Shown here: positions 35,787 through 46,570 of the stretch, one piece after another
Numbering within the stretch: position 1 is the first letter of the stretch
How the letters are laid out: each line of letters starts with the position of its first letter
Assembly (NCBI GenBank): GCA_001599755.1
Contig: BCHX01000006.1
Coordinates: 3,583,336-3,647,335 of the forward strand
Origin: Gliomastix tumulicola
Lineage: Eukaryota; Ascomycota; Sordariomycetes; Hypocreales; Bionectriaceae
Direction of reading: 5' to 3'
Length of the DNA: 64,000 nt
Position numbers and translations under genes: made by a program
Notes under the pieces: generated by a model
Told to the model about the DNA's origin: nothing
Seen by the model: only the letters and a program-made list of their open reading frames with translations
The model's database searches: none

Positions 35787-37715
35787 ATGCCTTCGTCTCT
35801 TTCTCTCCGCCGCGCCGTTCTCGCGGCGCTGGCTGCCAACTCGGCCCTCGCCGCTCCTCATCTCCGTCGTCGCCAGACCGGCACCGGCTTCAACCTGGGC
35901 GATCTCCTCGGCGATGTCGGCGAGAACCTGAACCTCGACGAGCTCCCCGCGAACCTGGTCGGCACAAACAGCATCAAGCAGGGCGGTGAGGGCGCTGTGG
36001 TCGTTGAGCCGCCGAAGCAGGAGGAGGTTGTCGTTGAGCACCCGCCCCCGGCTGTTGTGGAGGAGGAGCCTGCTGTGGTTGAGCATCCTCCCCCGGCTGT
36101 TGTCGAGCACCCTGCTGCTGCTCCTCCTGTTGTGGCCGCGCCGCCCAAGGAGGAGGTTGTCGTCGAGCACCCGCCCCCGGCTGAGGTTGTTGAGCATCCT
36201 CCTCCCGCTGTCGTTGAGCCTCCCAAGGAAGAGGAGGTCGTCGAGCCTCCCAAGGAGGAAGAAGTGGTTGAGCCCCCCAAGGAGGAGGAAGTTGTCGAGC
36301 CCCCCAAGGAGGAGGAGGTCGTCGAACACCCTCCTCCCGAGGTTGCTGAGCCCCCCGTCGAGGAAGTCGTCGAGCATCCTCCCCCGGCTGTCGTCGAGCC
36401 TCCCAAGGTCGTCGTCGAGAAGCCCCCCTTCGCCGCCAACGAGACCATCGTCCAACCCCCTCCTCCCGCTGAGGTCACTCCTCCCCCTGCCGCTGAGCAT
36501 CCTGCGCCTGTCGAGGAGGTTACTCCCCCTCCGGCTGCTGAGCACCCTGCCCCTCCCGCTGTTGAGCATCCCGCTCCTCCTGCCGAGGTCCCTCCTCCTG
36601 CAGCTGAGCACCCTGCGGCGCCCCCTGCTGAAGTGCCCCCTCCTGCTGCCGAACACCCTGCTCCTCCTGCTGAAGTGCCCCCTCCCGCTGCCGAGCACCC
36701 TGCACCCCCTGCAGAGGTTCCTCCCCCGGCCGCTGAACATCCTGCTCCTCCCGCCGAGGTCCCTCCTCCGGCTGCTGAGCATCCTGCGCCTCCCGCTGAG
36801 GTCCCTGCTCCTCCTAAGAAGGTCGAGCAGCAGGTTCCTCACCCTGTGCTTGTCCCTGCTCACCCTCCTGCGGCCGCTGCCCACGTCCCCGCGCCTGCTG
36901 CCCCTCATGTTGCTAACGCGGGCAACAACAACAACGGTGGTAACGTCGGTGCTGTTCCTGGCGCAGGTGCCGGTGCCGATGCTGGGGCCGGAGCTGATGC
37001 CGGAGCTGGAGCCGATGCTGGTGCTGGAGCTGATGCTGGTGGTCAGAAGCCCGTTGTCGAGTGCCCCGTCCCGGCTCCTGGAAACGGAACGGTCGTTACT
37101 CCTCCTGCTGCTGTCACTCCCCCTCCCGCCGCTGTCACCCCTCCCCCGGCTGCCGTATCTCCCCCTCCTGCCGTTGAGACACCGGGAGAGGTGGTTGTCG
37201 AGGACCCCGCTGGGGATGTCCAGGAAGGTGACAACCAGGAAGGCGACAACCAAGAGGGTGACAACCAGGACGATAACAACAACGAGGACGAGGGTGAGGA
37301 CAACCAGGACGGCGAGAATGAGGACAACAACGACGATAACGAGGACGACAACGGCCGTGGTGGTAACCGAGGAGGCAGGGAGAACGGGCGCGGTGGCAAC
37401 CGAGGAGGAAACAACGACGGCGAGGATGGCGAGCAGGAGAACCCCCTCGCTGAGCGTCCCTTCGACGAGGTCGAGGGCGGCGGCGACGGCCAACAGCAAG
37501 ATGGCGTCCTCGGCGGCCTCCTTGGCAACCTCTTCGGCGGCGGCGGCGGCCAGAACAACGACAACCAGAACGAGGCCGAGGATGTCGAGGAGAACCAGGA
37601 CGGCAACAACGAGCAGGAGGGCGAGAACGAGGGTGAGGACCGAGCGGCCGTGCGCTCTCATCCTGCCCCCAAGTTCCGCTCCCGCATGATCCGTCGCTCC
37701 TATAGCTTCTACTAA
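35787..37715 (+). CDS. Secreted Pro/Glu/Val-rich repeat protein
   Basis: A single exon encodes 642 residues. The signal peptide (MPSSLSLRRAVLAALAANSA) is followed by an HLRRRQ processing-like site and a short folded-looking segment to about residue 65. Then come three low-complexity blocks: VVEHPPPA and PPKEEEVVE units (about residues 72-210), a 13-residue AEHPAPPAEVPPP unit repeated about eight times (about 230-345), and Gly-Ala-Asp repeats near 390-420. The rest is Asn/Asp/Glu/Gln-rich with three EGDNQ units. It ends in a basic aromatic tail (RSRMIRRSYSFY). There is no GPI signal or membrane segment. I do not recognise a family. A cell-wall, matrix or secreted surface role is an inference from composition. 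The codon usage is skewed enough that the opposite strand is open throughout. Confidence 0.85.
   Translation: MPSSLSLRRAVLAALAANSALAAPHLRRRQTGTGFNLGDLLGDVGENLNLDELPANLVGTNSIKQGGEGAVVVEPPKQEEVVVEHPPPAVVEEEPAVVEHPPPAVVEHPAAAPPVVAAPPKEEVVVEHPPPAEVVEHPPPAVVEPPKEEEVVEPPKEEEVVEPPKEEEVVEPPKEEEVVEHPPPEVAEPPVEEVVEHPPPAVVEPPKVVVEKPPFAANETIVQPPPPAEVTPPPAAEHPAPVEEVTPPPAAEHPAPPAVEHPAPPAEVPPPAAEHPAAPPAEVPPPAAEHPAPPAEVPPPAAEHPAPPAEVPPPAAEHPAPPAEVPPPAAEHPAPPAEVPAPPKKVEQQVPHPVLVPAHPPAAAAHVPAPAAPHVANAGNNNNGGNVGAVPGAGAGADAGAGADAGAGADAGAGADAGGQKPVVECPVPAPGNGTVVTPPAAVTPPPAAVTPPPAAVSPPPAVETPGEVVVEDPAGDVQEGDNQEGDNQEGDNQDDNNNEDEGEDNQDGENEDNNDDNEDDNGRGGNRGGRENGRGGNRGGNNDGEDGEQENPLAERPFDEVEGGGDGQQQDGVLGGLLGNLFGGGGGQNNDNQNEAEDVEENQDGNNEQEGENEGEDRAAVRSHPAPKFRSRMIRRSYSFY
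36003..36830 (+). repeat. Coding tandem repeats (VVEHPPPA, PPKEEEVVE and AEHPAPPAEVPPP units)
   Basis: Two imperfect repeat arrays lie inside the secreted protein gene: about 36003-36420 with 8-9 residue units and about 36474-36830 with 12-13 residue units. Copies differ mainly at third codon positions, so selection keeps the peptide while the DNA drifts. Confidence 0.85.
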
Positions 37716-37993
37716 GGAGGAGGGAAGGGAAGGGAAAGAAAGAAAGGGAACCTGATCCTGGCCAGCAGCGTGTTTGACACACGCGCCGCCTATCATGACA
37801 TGAGAGAGCTGTGCTCTTGTAGATAAAAAATCTGGGATAATATTTATTATGTGCTATGACATTCCCTTGGTCTTCGGTGTACTCTAGATGATGAAAAAGA
37901 AAAGTCCAAGTAAAGAAAAAAACAATAGAAAATTGGAAAAAAAAAACGGGGGAAGCCATGGTGTTTCATCGCTTACCCAGATTGCACTCGTCT

Positions 37994-39120
37994 CTATTCT
38001 TCGTGCTCGAGCCCTGCCTCCTTGGCCTTCTCGTCCGCCAGCGCGCACAGCGCCTCCCACTCGCTCTCGCTGACCTTGCTGACGCTCAGTCGGGACTGCT
38101 TGAGCAGCTGCATGCCCTCGAGAGGGGAACCGGGGGCCTTGCCCAGCTCGCGCAGCTCGGGGAGGTAGATCGGCACGGCGAACTTGCGGCGGAACTCGAC
38201 GTGGACGAGGCTCCAGCGTGGCTTCTCGCGCGTGGATTGGGGGTCGTAGTACGGCGTGCCGGCGCGGCGGGCGCTCTCTGCAGAAGGGGGAGGTTAGGCT
38301 CTGAGATCTGCTTTGCGTGTGGGCGATGGGGGACGTACTGTCTTCGGAGTGCTCCCTGACAATCTCCATGGTGCCGACGATGCCGGGGCTCTTGCAGTTG
38401 GAGTGGTAGAAGAAGGCGAGATCGCCGGCGTTCATGGCGCGCAGGTTGTTTCTCGCTGGGGCTGGTCAGCTTTCTATCAAACAGGTAGTGAAGCATCTTG
38501 CTTACCGACGTAGTTGCGGATGCCTAGGAAAATGTGTCAGCGTTCATTCATACACCAGCGAGTGAAGTTGGAGAGATCTCACCGTCCCATCCCTCAGGCT
38601 TCGTCCTGGCTCGCAGATCATCGATGGAGAAACGCACATCGACGCCCCCCTCCATGCGAGTCTCGGGCTCGGCCTTCAGGAGCCAGTAGCACTTGCCCTC
38701 GTGGCGCTCGACGTCGGGATTCTGTACTGGGATGTCGGCCGGGTCTGGATCAGGGGTCACGGCGGCGCGGGTGCCGTTGCTGGTAGGCTTAGCAGCATCC
38801 GTCTTGGCCTCCTTGGCCGCACTCTTCTTCGTGTCCTTCTTCGTGTCTTTCTTGGTCGCCTGCTTGGCCTCCTTGGGGGCAGCCTTTTTGATAGGCTTCT
38901 GTGGCTCCTCGGGCTCTGCCTTGGCCTCCTCGCTGTCGCTGTCTTCCTCCTGCTTCGTCTTCCTCATCCGCGTCTTCGTGGCCGCCTTAACCGTCTTGGC
39001 CGCTGCTTTTGACACGGCAGCGACAGCGGCAGCTTGACGTGACGAGCGTCTCTTGGCAATAGGCTCCTCCTTCTTCACTTCCTCCTCGTCATCCCGGACG
39101 GAGCGCTTGCCACGAGCCAT
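37994..39120 (-). CDS. EVE-domain protein (thymocyte nuclear protein 1-like)
   Basis: Four exons, 39120-38583, 38523-38506 (18 nt), 38455-38339 and 38277-37994, give 318 residues. The first 135 residues are Lys/Ala/Glu-rich and basic with SDSEE acidic patches, suiting a nuclear, nucleic-acid-binding tail. From about residue 140 the EVE (PUA-like) domain follows: YWLLKAEPETR, FSIDDLRA, WDGIRNYVARNNLRAMNAGD, FFYHSNCKSPGIVGTMEIVR and PRWSLVHVEFRRKF. EVE domains bind modified bases in nucleic acids in bacteria and are linked to THYN1 in animals; the fungal role is not established. The frame is open upstream to an ATG at 39237, but 39120 gives a better start. Confidence 0.9.
38506..38523 (-). other. 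18-nt microexon of the EVE gene
   Basis: The exon encodes the GIRNYV part of the domain. It is needed to join exons 1 and 3 in phase and supplies conserved EVE residues. Confidence 0.8.
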
Positions 39121-39605
39121 TTCGGTGATGGGCGTCTTGCTGGCAATTGATGAGCTAGGCGACAGTGACACTCGGCGATTCCACCACTCCCCGCCCCTAA
39201 TTAGGGTCCGGAAACTGATACCTCGTGAAAGGCGCACTTTGAATCGCCAGGGCAGATGAAATCCGAGGGCGCAAGTTGATGACTGACGATTGTTTGATTG
39301 AAGCGTCGCTGGAGTGAAGGTGTCGATGACAAGCTAAAGGGAAATTTGACGCGTCGCGTCGGCCGGTTTAGCGGCTGCCCCAATTACCCTGCACCTCTTT
39401 CAGGGCATTCTAGCGCCTGTGCAGCCTGTAAGCAAACACCCGACTCCGTCACTCACTTCACAGGGCGATTTCTAAACGACATTTTTCGAGATGTAAACGC
39501 TAGATCCGCAAAGGCGGCCACACCATTGACTTTGTGCCCTCTGAAGCATTTGATTTATGAGGCCTAGCAAGGTAAGTCAAGACCGCACACATCTCTCCTC
39601 GTCGC
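39121..39605. other. Short intergenic region
   Basis: This lies between the EVE gene start and the end of the next minus-strand gene. No feature recognised. Confidence 0.5.
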
Positions 39606-40532
39606 TCACAGTGGTGCTCTCCTCACGCTCTCTGCAGGCAGCTCATACCGCGAGACAGGCGTCCTTCCCGCAAGCTCATACTTCGCACCCGCGTCCGACA
39701 GCTCCGTCCTTTGATACAAGTCCTCTCCCGTCAGCTCCGAGGGTATCCCTGTCTTGCTCTTCTCCGATCCGTCGTTGCCGTCCGTCGCTGCGACGCCAGG
39801 CGCAGAAGCAGAAGCAGCATCCTTCCTCTTCGCCCTCCAGACCTTGAACCAGAAGAATGCAGCGACAGCGGCGATCAGCGGAATGCCAACACCGAGACCG
39901 ACGCCTAGACCGATGGCTGTGCTGTTGACGCTGCTGCCACCACCGTTGCCGTTGCCGTTGCCATTGCCTTCGCTGCGACCGCCATCACCTCCAACACTCC
40001 CTCCTGGCGCTGCTGACTCGGAAATGCGACTTGAAACAGTCCCCGATGCGGCGTTGGTCTCTGAGTCCCCGTTCTCACTGCTGGGATCTGTCCTCGTACT
40101 GGCAGAAGCCGATGTTGTCTCCGTACGGTCCTCGTTGTCGTCGCCATTGTCGGTCCTACTAGGAGACTCCTCTGCTGTGCTCGTCCCTGGCCTACTCCCA
40201 CCGCTGCTAGAGGGAAAGGTATTCTGGCGAATGCAATCATCTATACAGCCCTGGTACTCCTGATTATTGGTCAACGGGCACGCCTCGACGCACGCCCGCG
40301 TATCTTCGAACGCATTTCCATCGGGACCCGACTGCGCAATACCAATGGTCAGCATCCACACGCTTTAGGAGGTGGTTTCGTCACCCAGAAGTCACGGTGG
40401 AGGAGGACGCACAATGCAGTCGACTTGGCACTGGCCATCGCTGATGTCGCAGTTCGCTAAACACTCCGAGGTCGTCTGCCCGTTGGCCACGAGCGCAAGT
40501 CCAAGCCAGATTCCAATTGCGACGCAGCGCAT
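39606..40532 (-). CDS. Type I surface membrane protein with four CX3C motifs
   Basis: Exons 40532-40413 and 40331-39606 give 281 residues; the intron is 81 bp (GTGCGT..CGCAG). A signal peptide covers residues 1-18. The ectodomain has exactly eight cysteines after it, arranged as four CX3C pairs (Cys24/28, 35/39, 54/58, 69/73). A Ser/Thr/Asn/Gly-rich stalk of about 90 residues follows, then one membrane helix (IGLGVGLGVGIPLIAAVAAF) and a basic stop-transfer (KVWRAKRK). The cytosolic tail of about 80 residues has TGEDLYQRTEL and ends in RRAPL. The layout resembles fungal wall-stress sensors or mucin-like receptors, but the Cys pattern is neither WSC nor CFEM as I know them. The function is unknown. 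Confidence 0.85.
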
Positions 40533-41496
40533 CGTGGGCGAGAGGGATGTTTGATGAGCGAATGTAGGTGAAAGGGTCTGCGCTGCCCGTCTCTGCTGAT
40601 AACTGAGGAGGAACGCACCACAAACGAGGGGGAAAGGAAAGGAGAAAACAACGCCAAGGCGAGTGGCTTGGGAGGAAATGGAACCTTTTTCTGCATGCTT
40701 GTCTGGAAGAGGAGGGATGCCTATTCAGCTTGTGACAGGGGTGCCAGGGTGCTGCTCGGAGTGAGCCTGTCGCAGAACGGAACGAAGCCGCCTGCCAAGA
40801 CGGACTGCATTTATCTTGCAGGTGCAGTGAACTTTGGCAAATTCACAAATCTGCCTTGCCAAGGAGGATGTAACGTTCGCTACTCATCTTTTTGTGATGC
40901 TGTCGGGGCTTGGATATGGACCGAAACACCGCTTCTTCCAGTGCGCCCAATATATTCAAGGCCTTGATGCTGAGCAAAAGCATTCGAAAGCTGAGACCAC
41001 TTCTTGGCATCTTTCATTGGCTCTAGCATTCGACATCTGAACGACCTGCGTCTTACTGGGTGAGGAAGATAACCAACGGATCGATCGGGATCACGTCAGG
41101 CAGAAGGCGCTGTTCATCTGTTCGGTATGCCATTTAGCTGAAGATGATCCAGCTGTGTGCTTGGGAAGTCTGAAATAATTTGTCCTGATTGGATATCTCG
41201 GAGCGGGTAAAGTTCTCCTCGCTCAAGAATGGGACGGTGACTCATTTATATCGCTTCTGGTCTGGATGGACCGGTCTGAGCATCCTTTTTACTGCCAGTT
41301 CTCTCGGAATATTGATGGTGGCTCCAAGTATTTCTGTCATTCACGGTCTCACAGAGTCTGGTTCCTGGTGTCAAATTTTTGGTATCACTTGTGACTGTAG
41401 ACACTCGACTAATCTACCTGTTATCCGTCTCTCAAATTGATCCTGCAGCCAAAATCTTCCCTCCCAAACAAACCCCAAACATGTCCGCCACACCCC
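40533..41496. other. Intergenic
   Basis: About 960 bp between two minus-strand genes. No gene recognised. Confidence 0.5.
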
Positions 41497-43180
41497 TCAA
41501 GCCCATTCATCACCAGGAGCCCGGAAACTCTGCGCGTCGAGCCGTATCTGGCGCAGCGAGACAGGGCGAACCACCTCGATGTCCAAGGCCAGCATATGGA
41601 TCCCATCCCCGTGGGACCTCACCAGCGCAGGGTCGAACATCTGCGAGTCTGCCACCTGCAGACTCCGAGCTCCGAGATGGTGGGCTGCCGTCTCCCAGGC
41701 ATGGACGATGGCCGGCGTCAGCTCGACCTGCTAGGTCCCCCGACATCCGATCTCGGCCACCCGACTTTCCTGGTGCTGCTTGAACTGGAAGCGACAGGCC
41801 TGGCCCCTCTTCGCGTACCAGAGCTCCAGCACCTTGAGCCTCGGCATTCTCTTGGGCAGCTCGGCCGCCCGCTTGAGGATGCTCTCTCTGTCCTCCTGGT
41901 CCGCGTTCCTGTCGAGGAGATTGCACGTCATCGCGAGGAACTGCAGCTGGCACGCGGCCTCGGAGTGGAGGAACTGGAACTGGCGGATGAGGTGGTCGGC
42001 GTCGACCAGGAACGAGGCACTCAGCTTCACCAGATCCTCGCTCATCCGGACTAGCCTGCGCGCGAACGTGATCGAGGGAGGTCGGACGGGGACGAGGCCC
42101 AGGGCGGCGACGTAGTCCTCGTTGAAGTCCTCAAAGAGCGTCAGACTCTGGATCTTCTTGATTGTTCCCTTCTCCGCGCCTTTCTGGAATTTCCATTCTA
42201 GCTGAGTAGCGAGAGCTAACGCGCGCGCGCACATGATGTTAGCCATTGTTTCCAATCAGATGAGCCGTTTCTGATTCGTGGACGACGATGCCCGAGAGAC
42301 AGAGAGGATGGGGCCCACATGGCATAGATGGAAGAAGACGGGACTTACAATGGTCTTGAAGACCTTGGAGCACTCTGTCACGTACCCGCCACAGCTCGAG
42401 GTGCAGAGTATCGACACTGGGGAATATCATGAAGAAGACATTCAGAATGCCTCGTCCTATGACATTCTGTCGCGTTTGGCGGCGGAGGCACAGCTCTGTG
42501 ACCCCACGAACCTCGCCGATTGGGTACTGGTTGCCCGAGATCCGGGCGTTGAAGGAAGGCCCATGGAAAATGGGATTCGCGGCGTTGATGTACTGCTCGC
42601 GGGTGCGGACGTCGTGGTAGCGATACCAGCCGTGGCGGGGGNCATTGTCGACGTAGACTTTGGAAAGGATCCTGTTTTCACTCGGATTGCTGAAGGTCAG
42701 GTATGGGAAGTGATGTTCCTGGTCGCTGGGAGAGTAGAAGCTGAGATCAATCTTCACGCCCTGAGAATTCAGGAGATTGCTTCGTGACCATCGGTAAAGC
42801 TGGCGATGCAATGAATAGATGCTCATTTCCATGATGCTGTCATTGTCCCGCGACCAGATGGGCGTGTTGCGGGTGGCTGGGTCTCCCTCCCCATCATCGC
42901 CTGATTTCTGACAGTCCTCACAGTCGTATTCGCTCAGCAGGACGTGGAACTCGATGGAGCGGATCGCATTGACGCTGCGGGGACCTAGTTGCTTGAGGTT
43001 CGCGGTGTCGTACTGATCACCGAGGACAGAGGCGGCGAGCGGCTGGAAGAAGGCTCTCCAGTCTTTGCAGACGGCGGCGTAGTCGACGAGGTTGTCGCGG
43101 TGCGCGGACAGATTCTCGAGTATTTGGTTTTTCATTTCGGCAGGGAGCTGGTTCCAACCAGGCGACGACGAGTCCTCCAT
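41497..43180 (-). pseudogene. F-box protein gene with an in-frame TAG
   Basis: Exons 43180-42349 and 42215-41497 are joined over a 133-bp intron (GTAAGT..GTTAG). The first 438 codons start with an F-box (WNQLPAEMKNQILENL, residues 9-24) and continue as the fungal F-box/LRR-like type, with the family block LPRMPRLK-type followed by ELWYAKRGQACRFQF near the end. At 41733-41731 a TAG interrupts the frame. The same frame goes on for 77 clean codons (starting QVELTPAIVHAWE) to a TGA at 41499-41497. The family commonly continues through this region into a C-terminal WE-type helix, so the stop looks like a nonsense mutation and Trp is the residue I would expect. The base at 42642 is N. F-box proteins are substrate adaptors of SCF ubiquitin ligases; the substrate is unknown. 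Confidence 0.7.
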
Positions 43181-45251
43181 CTTCGGCGATGGTTTGTTTC
43201 AGTCGAGGGAAGGACGCAAGCGAAGGGGGACTAGATGGTGTTGGGGGAAAAGGTATGATGTGATGGGCAGGGAGATTGTTGATTGCACGAAGCGTGATGT
43301 GAAGGCCAAAAGTGGGCTGAACAGTGAGGTGACTTGTAAACAGTACTGAGTGGGTACGTGAGCAGGTTGAAGAAAGCAGATCAATTTGTCAAGTCGTCCT
43401 CTGATTGGCTGCCTGCCGAGGTGTTCTTGGGAGGGAAAAAAAGTGAAAGCCCCTACGGGCTCTGACCACTGATACATACACCACGGCTTCTCTGCCCACC
43501 ATGCATGAAATGATAATTTCTGCATCGACTCCATAGTGACTCTTTTCCATTTTTGTTGAGAACAAGTTTCTGACCTGGTGAGCTCTGCAGCAGCAGCATA
43601 ATAGGCTCAGTTCACGCGTCGAGGGTGTCGACTGCGCCTGATTTGGTCACTCCCCTCTGGCCCCTGTAACGGCTGACTCGCGTTGACGCCTGGCTTTAGG
43701 ACTTTTTTTTATTTACCACAAACGGCCTTACGAAGCAACCGATATGAGCTCCTTGAGCTGAGAGGAGCGTTCGAGAGTAGCGAGCCAGGCCCCAACTCCA
43801 AGACTATGATTTTACCACCTGGCTGGCCCTCCTACGAATCAGTGTTTGAGCATTACAGCAAACACACCAGCCCAAACATACGACCAGACGCGAGAGCACC
43901 GTTCACGACGCGGCGAGAAGGGGAGAGCCTCAGAACATGAGTCAAAGTATGCCTGCCGAAATTCCTGTCAGCGGATGTGGCGACTCGGGCTGCACAAGAA
44001 CCACCGAGACCGACGACTGAACCGATAGACTGCCAAGTCGACTCAAGGGCCCCTATTATACTGCCTAATCAACTGAATAAGAGGTGACTACTTTTTCACG
44101 TTGATACAGAGCACGCTATCGTTACGAATCCCCCGCTACCAACCCTATGCCGACTAGCCCTCCGAGTGCTTGCTGTCGACACTGACACAGCATTATCCAT
44201 ACTAAACTGACGAGGCACGCAAGCCCCTTGAAGGCGGAAGCACAGCTGGGTCTGCGGATTCTGGGCTACCTGGATGCGGTTGCACTCCTTGCTGTGTGAT
44301 GTGCCTTGGAGTCGACACACTTCTTTGGGCGGGGATTAGCATATCTTCTGGTTCTACGCACAGAGATTCTTGAGGGCTAAGCTGGCAGACATGTAGGAAG
44401 ACATGTCTCAGCTCGAGCGGGCTAGCATCTTGTAGTCAGCACGTACTGGCCACCAGTCCTGGATGCTCCCGTCCTTCTCGAGACCATACTACAGCTTCTG
44501 GCATTGTACGGCCTTCCACGACTTCAAGCCCCCCATTCACCTCGATATGTATTCCACGATCTGGAAATATGACATAGTGAAGGGCCCTAGCGCCGAGCGT
44601 TTGCGACTCCCGAGGCACTTGGGTTCACCGGAAACCTGGTCGTTGGTCCAGCCATGGCTCCTAGAGGGTGGAAGGCTCCTGATAGGTGGCCTGAATGTGC
44701 TTGAATGTTATGTCTGGAGAATAAATATAAACCCTTGGGGACCCAAGCCGCAGCGCACTGTATCGAGCACTTGATGGATCGAAATGGTAGGCAAGGGCGG
44801 TTGCTACATTGTTTCGTGGTCATGATCCCAGGGAGGGGCAGGCAGTAGCATAAGATATTACAGGAGACTCCCAATAGAATGTCTTCAGGCGCTGGGAAAG
44901 GCGAGAATCACCTGAACGTGCAAACGAGGGCGCTAATACGGGAGAGGTGGTGCACCAGTTACAGCCAATCACAGGGAAGCTGAGCTGGGTTACAGTGACG
45001 AGCTACCAAGACGGTAGGCAAGAAATTCATGGCACAGCGCTGGCCGAAGCCCTCAGAATTTTCACCGCATTTGTTGCTTCCTAGCCGTTCGCCTTGCCCT
45101 AATCTTTTCTTCACTCGCACAAAAAGGTCATTTCTACAAACAGCACACGCTCAACGTTGCCAGCTTCATCCACCATAAACCACCAATCTTCTCCTACCTA
45201 CGCCTCATCCCCAAGAAGCAATCATCGCCCATCATAACCGGAACCATTACA
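43181..45251. other. Two kilobases without a supported gene
   Basis: Only short frames are present, such as 44463-44774 (+, 103 codons), none with a known motif. Composition is closer to 50% GC than in the flanks. Confidence 0.4.
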
Positions 45252-45809
45252 ATGGCGTACCAAACCTCCGAGAACGGCCGAGAGTTCCTCAACCTCCCCG
45301 ACAACAGCGTCATGACCCGCAAGGTCGACGCCGTCACCAGACAGCCTCTGACCGGCTACACCATGATCGACGTCATCCAAGTCCCTGCCGGCACCAAACG
45401 AGAGCTCTACATCGTCGCCATGGATGCCGGAGTCAACGAGATCGACCAATGGGGTCTCTTCACTCACCTCGTCGACCCTACGACCGACGAGACCAAGGGC
45501 AGGGAGCAGCTCTGGCTCCCTGCCGGATACGCCAAGAACACGATCGACGGAGCTTACGCCGAGGGAGCCGTCGAGCCCCTGACGTCCTCTGAGTACGAGT
45601 AGTGCTACGTGCTCAACGAGGATCTCAGCGCCGCTCAGCTCGCCATTGTCGACGAAGCCGCCCGCCACGCGCGTTTCCCTCTCGTCGAGGGTGAACCCGA
45701 CAATAGCCAGGAATGGGCTGTTCGCGTCCTTCTGGCACTGGTTGACGAGGGAGTCGTTGCTGGCGACAAGGTCGAGGATCTGGTGGACAACTATCTGCAG
45801 AATATTTGA
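45252..45809 (+). pseudogene. Small orphan gene with an in-frame TAG
   Basis: ATG 45252 opens 116 codons that stop at TAG 45600-45602. The same frame then stays open for 68 codons to a TGA at 45807-45809. Both halves show the same GC-ending codon use, and the second half reads as a normal C-terminal region (LVEGEPDNSQEWAVRVLLAL, then GVVAGDKVEDLVDNYL). No GT..AG pair that could remove the stop is visible. As one frame it would be about 184 residues, soluble and acidic. The NSQEWAVRVL part recalls the CQxW helix at the end of fungal DUF6540-type proteins, but this is a weak likeness. The stop may be a mutation, an assembly error or a read-through stop. If translation ends at TAG, the product is a 116-residue fragment. 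Confidence 0.6.
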
Positions 45810-46570
45810 ACCTCGGGTTGAACGAAGGGATACTTGGGAGCAAACAAGGGTCTGGTTTGGAGGCGGGGGAAAGTCATCGAAAAACGCTACGAGCTTACTC
45901 GCATCCAAGCTACAAACACACGGATTGAAGCTTACGTATTTCTCATCAGTTGTGAAGTGTTTCCGCGTCAGCTGCTCAGAGTGGTCGCGGAGTATGTTCT
46001 GCGGCCAGGCCAAGTTGGTCCAGGCCGACTCGTCGATCCATTCACCAGAAGTGGCTGGAGATAGACGCCTCACCTATCGTGATCAATCTCATTAAGACGA
46101 TCTTAATTGCTCAATAGGATCTCTCGTGTCTTCGGGTTGAAATGTTATCAGCCACGTATGCTGGCTCATGTCCAAGTCGGGTCTGAACCCGCGCAGTGAC
46201 CTGCTTCTGGCTTGGCTCTAACGCAGATCCAAGTTGTGGAAGGGGGCCAAGTTCCATGATAATGGATATAATACCCGTATTATTGCGGGATGGTCCATTG
46301 TAAATTGCGATAGTAGGTGCGGAAGGCAGATGAAGGGAGTCGTAGAAGCACGTCAAGAGGGTTGAGACGAGACACGTTCCGCCCATCCGTTCTTCCGCCC
46401 CGGACTTAACCGTTTTCATCGACTCCGTTTACGTAACCGTTTATCCGCCCTGGCAAAGCAAGCCCTTTATCCCTCAATTATCCCCCGAACTTCCATCATC
46501 CGCACCTCCAGCTGCATCCGACACGGATCCGTCTGGTGTAACATCGGAATGAGTGTCCATCGACGCCTCC
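45810..46570. other. Intergenic, promoter of the Zn2Cys6 regulator
   Basis: No gene is supported. Short frames from here continue into the regulator gene in other phases. Confidence 0.5.

Noticed and set aside
44463..44774. 103-codon frame in the 43-45 kb gap
   Set aside because: No recognisable motif and codon use unlike the real genes nearby.
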